Assembly (NCBI RefSeq): GCF_010389155.1
Contig: NC_057766.1
Span: 28,529,516 to 28,593,515 of the forward strand
DNA from: Erigeron canadensis
Taxonomy: Eukaryota > Streptophyta > Magnoliopsida > Asterales > Asteraceae
Direction: 5' to 3'
DNA: 64,000 nt
Position 1 is the stretch's first letter, and every line of letters starts with the position of its first letter. A model generated the notes under the pieces. The model was not told the origin of the DNA. It saw nothing but the letters and a program-made list of their open reading frames with translations, and searched no databases. A program made the position numbers and the translations under genes. Below are positions 61,911-64,000 of the stretch, piece by piece.

Positions 61911-62405
61911 ATCAATATAAGAATTAGTATATGGAATTAAAAAATACTTATACGTTAAAATGCAAAAATATACTTAAAAAATATTTGCGATATTCAAATG
62001 TAATTAATACTGAATGCAAAATAAAATACTTATATATATGTTAAAATGCAAAAATATACTTAAAAATATTGAGATATGCAAATGTAAATACTGAAAGCAA
62101 AATCATATCAAGGTTGGATGATGTAGTATGATTTATTTTTTACAAACTTTTTCAGATTTCATGGATTTTCAATGATTCCATTTGTTGTAATTGTATTTAT
62201 TTTTAAATTAGGTTAAAGTGTAAATTGGTCATGGAATACCAAAAAGTGTAAATTAATTATTTCTATATTGGATTAAAGTGTAAATTAGTGATTGAAAACC
62301 AAAAAGTGTAAATTTAATTTAAACATGTGTTGATTTAAATAATTTTGAGAAATTAAAGGCTGTGATTGGTCAATTGAGGTTAAGTCAGCTGTCTTTTAGT
62401 ATATA

Positions 62406-63190
62406 CTAGATATTAGACCCGTGTCCAATACTGGACACGAGATTTACGATATTATCACTATTAAATTTTCATACATTTAAGTCATAAAAGCTTATCATTT
62501 TGAAGAAATACGGTTTTAAGTGTTATATTTTGTAAGTTGTAGTAGAATAATCATAGGTTCGTCATTATTATTATTAGCCTAGACATATTGATGGAATTGT
62601 TTGTCATAGTCATTCCACAAAACACATGCTATATATAATAGTTTCTCCATTATAGAATATTTTGAAACCAGATGTACTCATAATGTGATATTATTATGAT
62701 AGATAATTAAGAATTAAAATATAAACATATTTGTAATCTTGTACTTGACATTCAAGTATATGTATTTAATCATGATGCACATCCATAACACGTATAGGTT
62801 TATTTTCAATCACTTGTTCTATGATAATATGATAACAATTAGGATTGTTTTTATATCATTTGATAACAATTAGAGCTCTTGATTTGAGTGACAATTGTAA
62901 CTTTAAACATTAAAATGCAAAAGTCAAAACTAATATACAAAAAAGGAGAAAATTATGTAACTTTTTGATTTAGAGATAAAATAAATCTTAAATGGAGTTT
63001 ATATTCATTTGAATTTAGGATTCAAGTACCCACTGTTGTAAATCGTGTTTGGTTCTATGATCGTCTCATGTCCTGTGATTCCTATTATGTTTAGGATAAT
63101 GATGTTATATATTGTTATCTGTTATTATGTTTGAGATATGTAACTAGAGTTTATATTGTATTTATATATAATATTAAACTAAATATTAAT
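62406..63190 (-). mobile_element. Helitron copy, minus orientation (third)
   Basis: The 3' end on the minus strand reads GTGTCCAGTATTGGACACGG GTCTAATATCTAG, then T. The body is homologous to 61061-61560 over several hundred bases (landmarks: AAGTCATAAAAGCTTAT, TAATGTGATATTATTATGA, CCTATTATGTTTAGGATAA). The 5' limit is approximate. Confidence 0.55.
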
Positions 63191-63344
63191 ATTTATAATT
63201 ATAAAAATCTAATTTAATATTTGTTAATAAGTCATTAGGTTTTCAAATTTGTTTATTAAAAATATTTCATATGTTAAATATTTTTAAATTTAATTAAATG
63301 ATTGTAATATTTACAAAATTATCTCAAGTGGATGGCTAAAACGA

Positions 63345-63565
63345 AATATAAAAAAAAATCGCGACAATAGCCAATTTTCGTTGCGATCGTACCAAAATAG
63401 CCAAGGTTTTTCGGATTATCACAAAATAGCCAACAAAATCGCAACAAAAAATGAAAATCGCAACAAAAAACGCGAAATCGCAACAAAAACGCGAAATCGC
63501 AACAAGAAATGCCAAAATCGCAACAAAAAATGCCAATATCGCAACACAAAACGTGAAATTGCAAC
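63345..63565. repeat. 20-23 bp minisatellite built on AATCGCAACAAAAAA
   Basis: About seven units of AAATCGCAACAAAAAACGCG and variants (ending GCG, GCC or GAA) occupy 63432-63560. CAAAATAGCCA words lie on the left (63345-63430). ORFs on both strands here are translations of the repeat. It may be the terminal region of the MULE whose transposase ends at 63786. Confidence 0.85.
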
Positions 63566-63785
63566 TCGCAACAGTTTGACTTTGACTTTTTTTTTATTTT
63601 TTATTTTTTAAGGATACTAGTTTATTATATAAGACATAAATAAAAAACTTCAAATAAACCCTAAACTTTCATTAATTTTAAAAACACAAATACAACTAAA
63701 TAAAACATAACATTTAAAACATAAAATATTAAGAAATTAAAACACACAAAACATTAACCTACAACACAAATACATAAGAAACATA

Positions 63786-64000
63786 CTAATAATCCTCTAA
63801 GTTAACAGTACCGAAAGTAGATGATTGTGAAGTCGATTTTGATTTCCCTTTTGATTTTGATGAAGATACATACTCTCTTGGTGGAGGAAAAGATGTTTGT
63901 GATGGCATCGGTGCACCACAAGTCAGCCTTGTATGACCACTTTCCTTACAACGACTGCATGTTGTTGTCTTTTTCTCTTCACCCTTGGACGGTATACGAT
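63786..64000 (-). CDS. MuDR-type transposase, C-terminal part (partial, runs off the right edge)
   Basis: On the minus strand one open frame enters at 63998 and ends at TAG 63786-63788. It reads RIPSKGEEKKTTTCSRCKES followed by GHTRLTCGAP, a CX2CX4HX4C zinc knuckle preceded by a basic stretch. This is the usual C-terminus of MuDR/MURA-type transposases (compare CSRCGEEGHNKRTC in other plants). A Ser/Lys-rich tail (SSSKSKGKSKSTSQSSTFGT) follows and ends VNLEDY. The catalytic core must lie beyond base 64000, so intactness cannot be judged. This is a different MULE lineage from the one at 41-45 kb, which has a SWIM-like cluster and an OTU domain. Confidence 0.7.
   Translation of the reverse strand, partial: RIPSKGEEKKTTTCSRCKESGHTRLTCGAPMPSQTSFPPPREYVSSSKSKGKSKSTSQSSTFGTVNLEDY

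Noticed and set aside
63432..63560. Regularly spaced repeats that could be taken for a CRISPR array.
   Set aside because: The units are head-to-tail with no unique spacers, and the DNA is plant nuclear. It is a minisatellite.
63319..63564. A cysteine-rich small protein on the minus strand (CCDFGISCCDF pattern).
   Set aside because: The periodic Cys-Cys-Asp pattern is just the translation of the 20-bp minisatellite.

Overview
This window is plant nuclear DNA. Genes are split by AT-rich introns with GT..AG borders, the spacers are very AT-rich, and the repeats are plant types: MULE, hAT, Harbinger and pogo-like miniature elements, Helitrons, an Au-like SINE with a (TTG)n tail, and a copia fragment. 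The gene set fits a eudicot. I lean towards Asteraceae, but that is an impression rather than something the sequence proves.

Genic left half (1-34 kb). The window opens inside a gene for a regulatory subunit of mitochondrial NAD-dependent isocitrate dehydrogenase; its last three exons lie at 545-3372 on the + strand. Next come three intact four-exon strictosidine synthase-like (SSL) genes on the minus strand (3945-7106, 16031-18675, 24255-27999). A single-exon BAHD acyltransferase of the vinorine synthase type (10415-11722, minus) lies between the first two. Exon sizes and intron phases are almost identical in the three SSL genes, so they are a tandem family; their length differences come from introns and spacers filled with mobile elements. 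A single-exon P-type PPR gene (29516-30931, +) and a small tail-anchored protein gene (33459-33743, minus) follow.

Transposon-rich middle (35-47 kb). An internally deleted copia-type fragment (about 35.6-37.6 kb) adjoins an 8-kb two-gene MULE-like element (about 37.8-45.95 kb). On the minus strand the element carries a FAR1-type DNA-binding domain, a MULE DDE transposase and an OTU cysteine protease. Converging on it from the + strand is a spliced gene with a Ptta/En/Spm-type transposase domain. GC-rich palindromes built on the same motif lie at both ends. The layout recalls maize MuDR, with two convergent genes between shared ends, but the second gene is unrelated to mudrB as far as I can tell. 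Both genes carry a few inactivating changes. This is the most unusual object in the window.

Right side (47-64 kb). One intact DUF241 gene (50294-51193, +) stands among many miniature elements. From about 56 kb I recognise no host gene. This stretch holds a 2.3-copy tandem duplication, a large inverted repeat with a one-sided microsatellite expansion, several Helitron-like ends, a 20-bp minisatellite, and the zinc-knuckle C-terminus of another MuDR-type transposase running off the right edge.

The SSL and BAHD genes may be functionally linked, since vinorine synthase and strictosidine synthase act in one alkaloid pathway in other plants. The sequence gives no evidence that these proteins make alkaloids.
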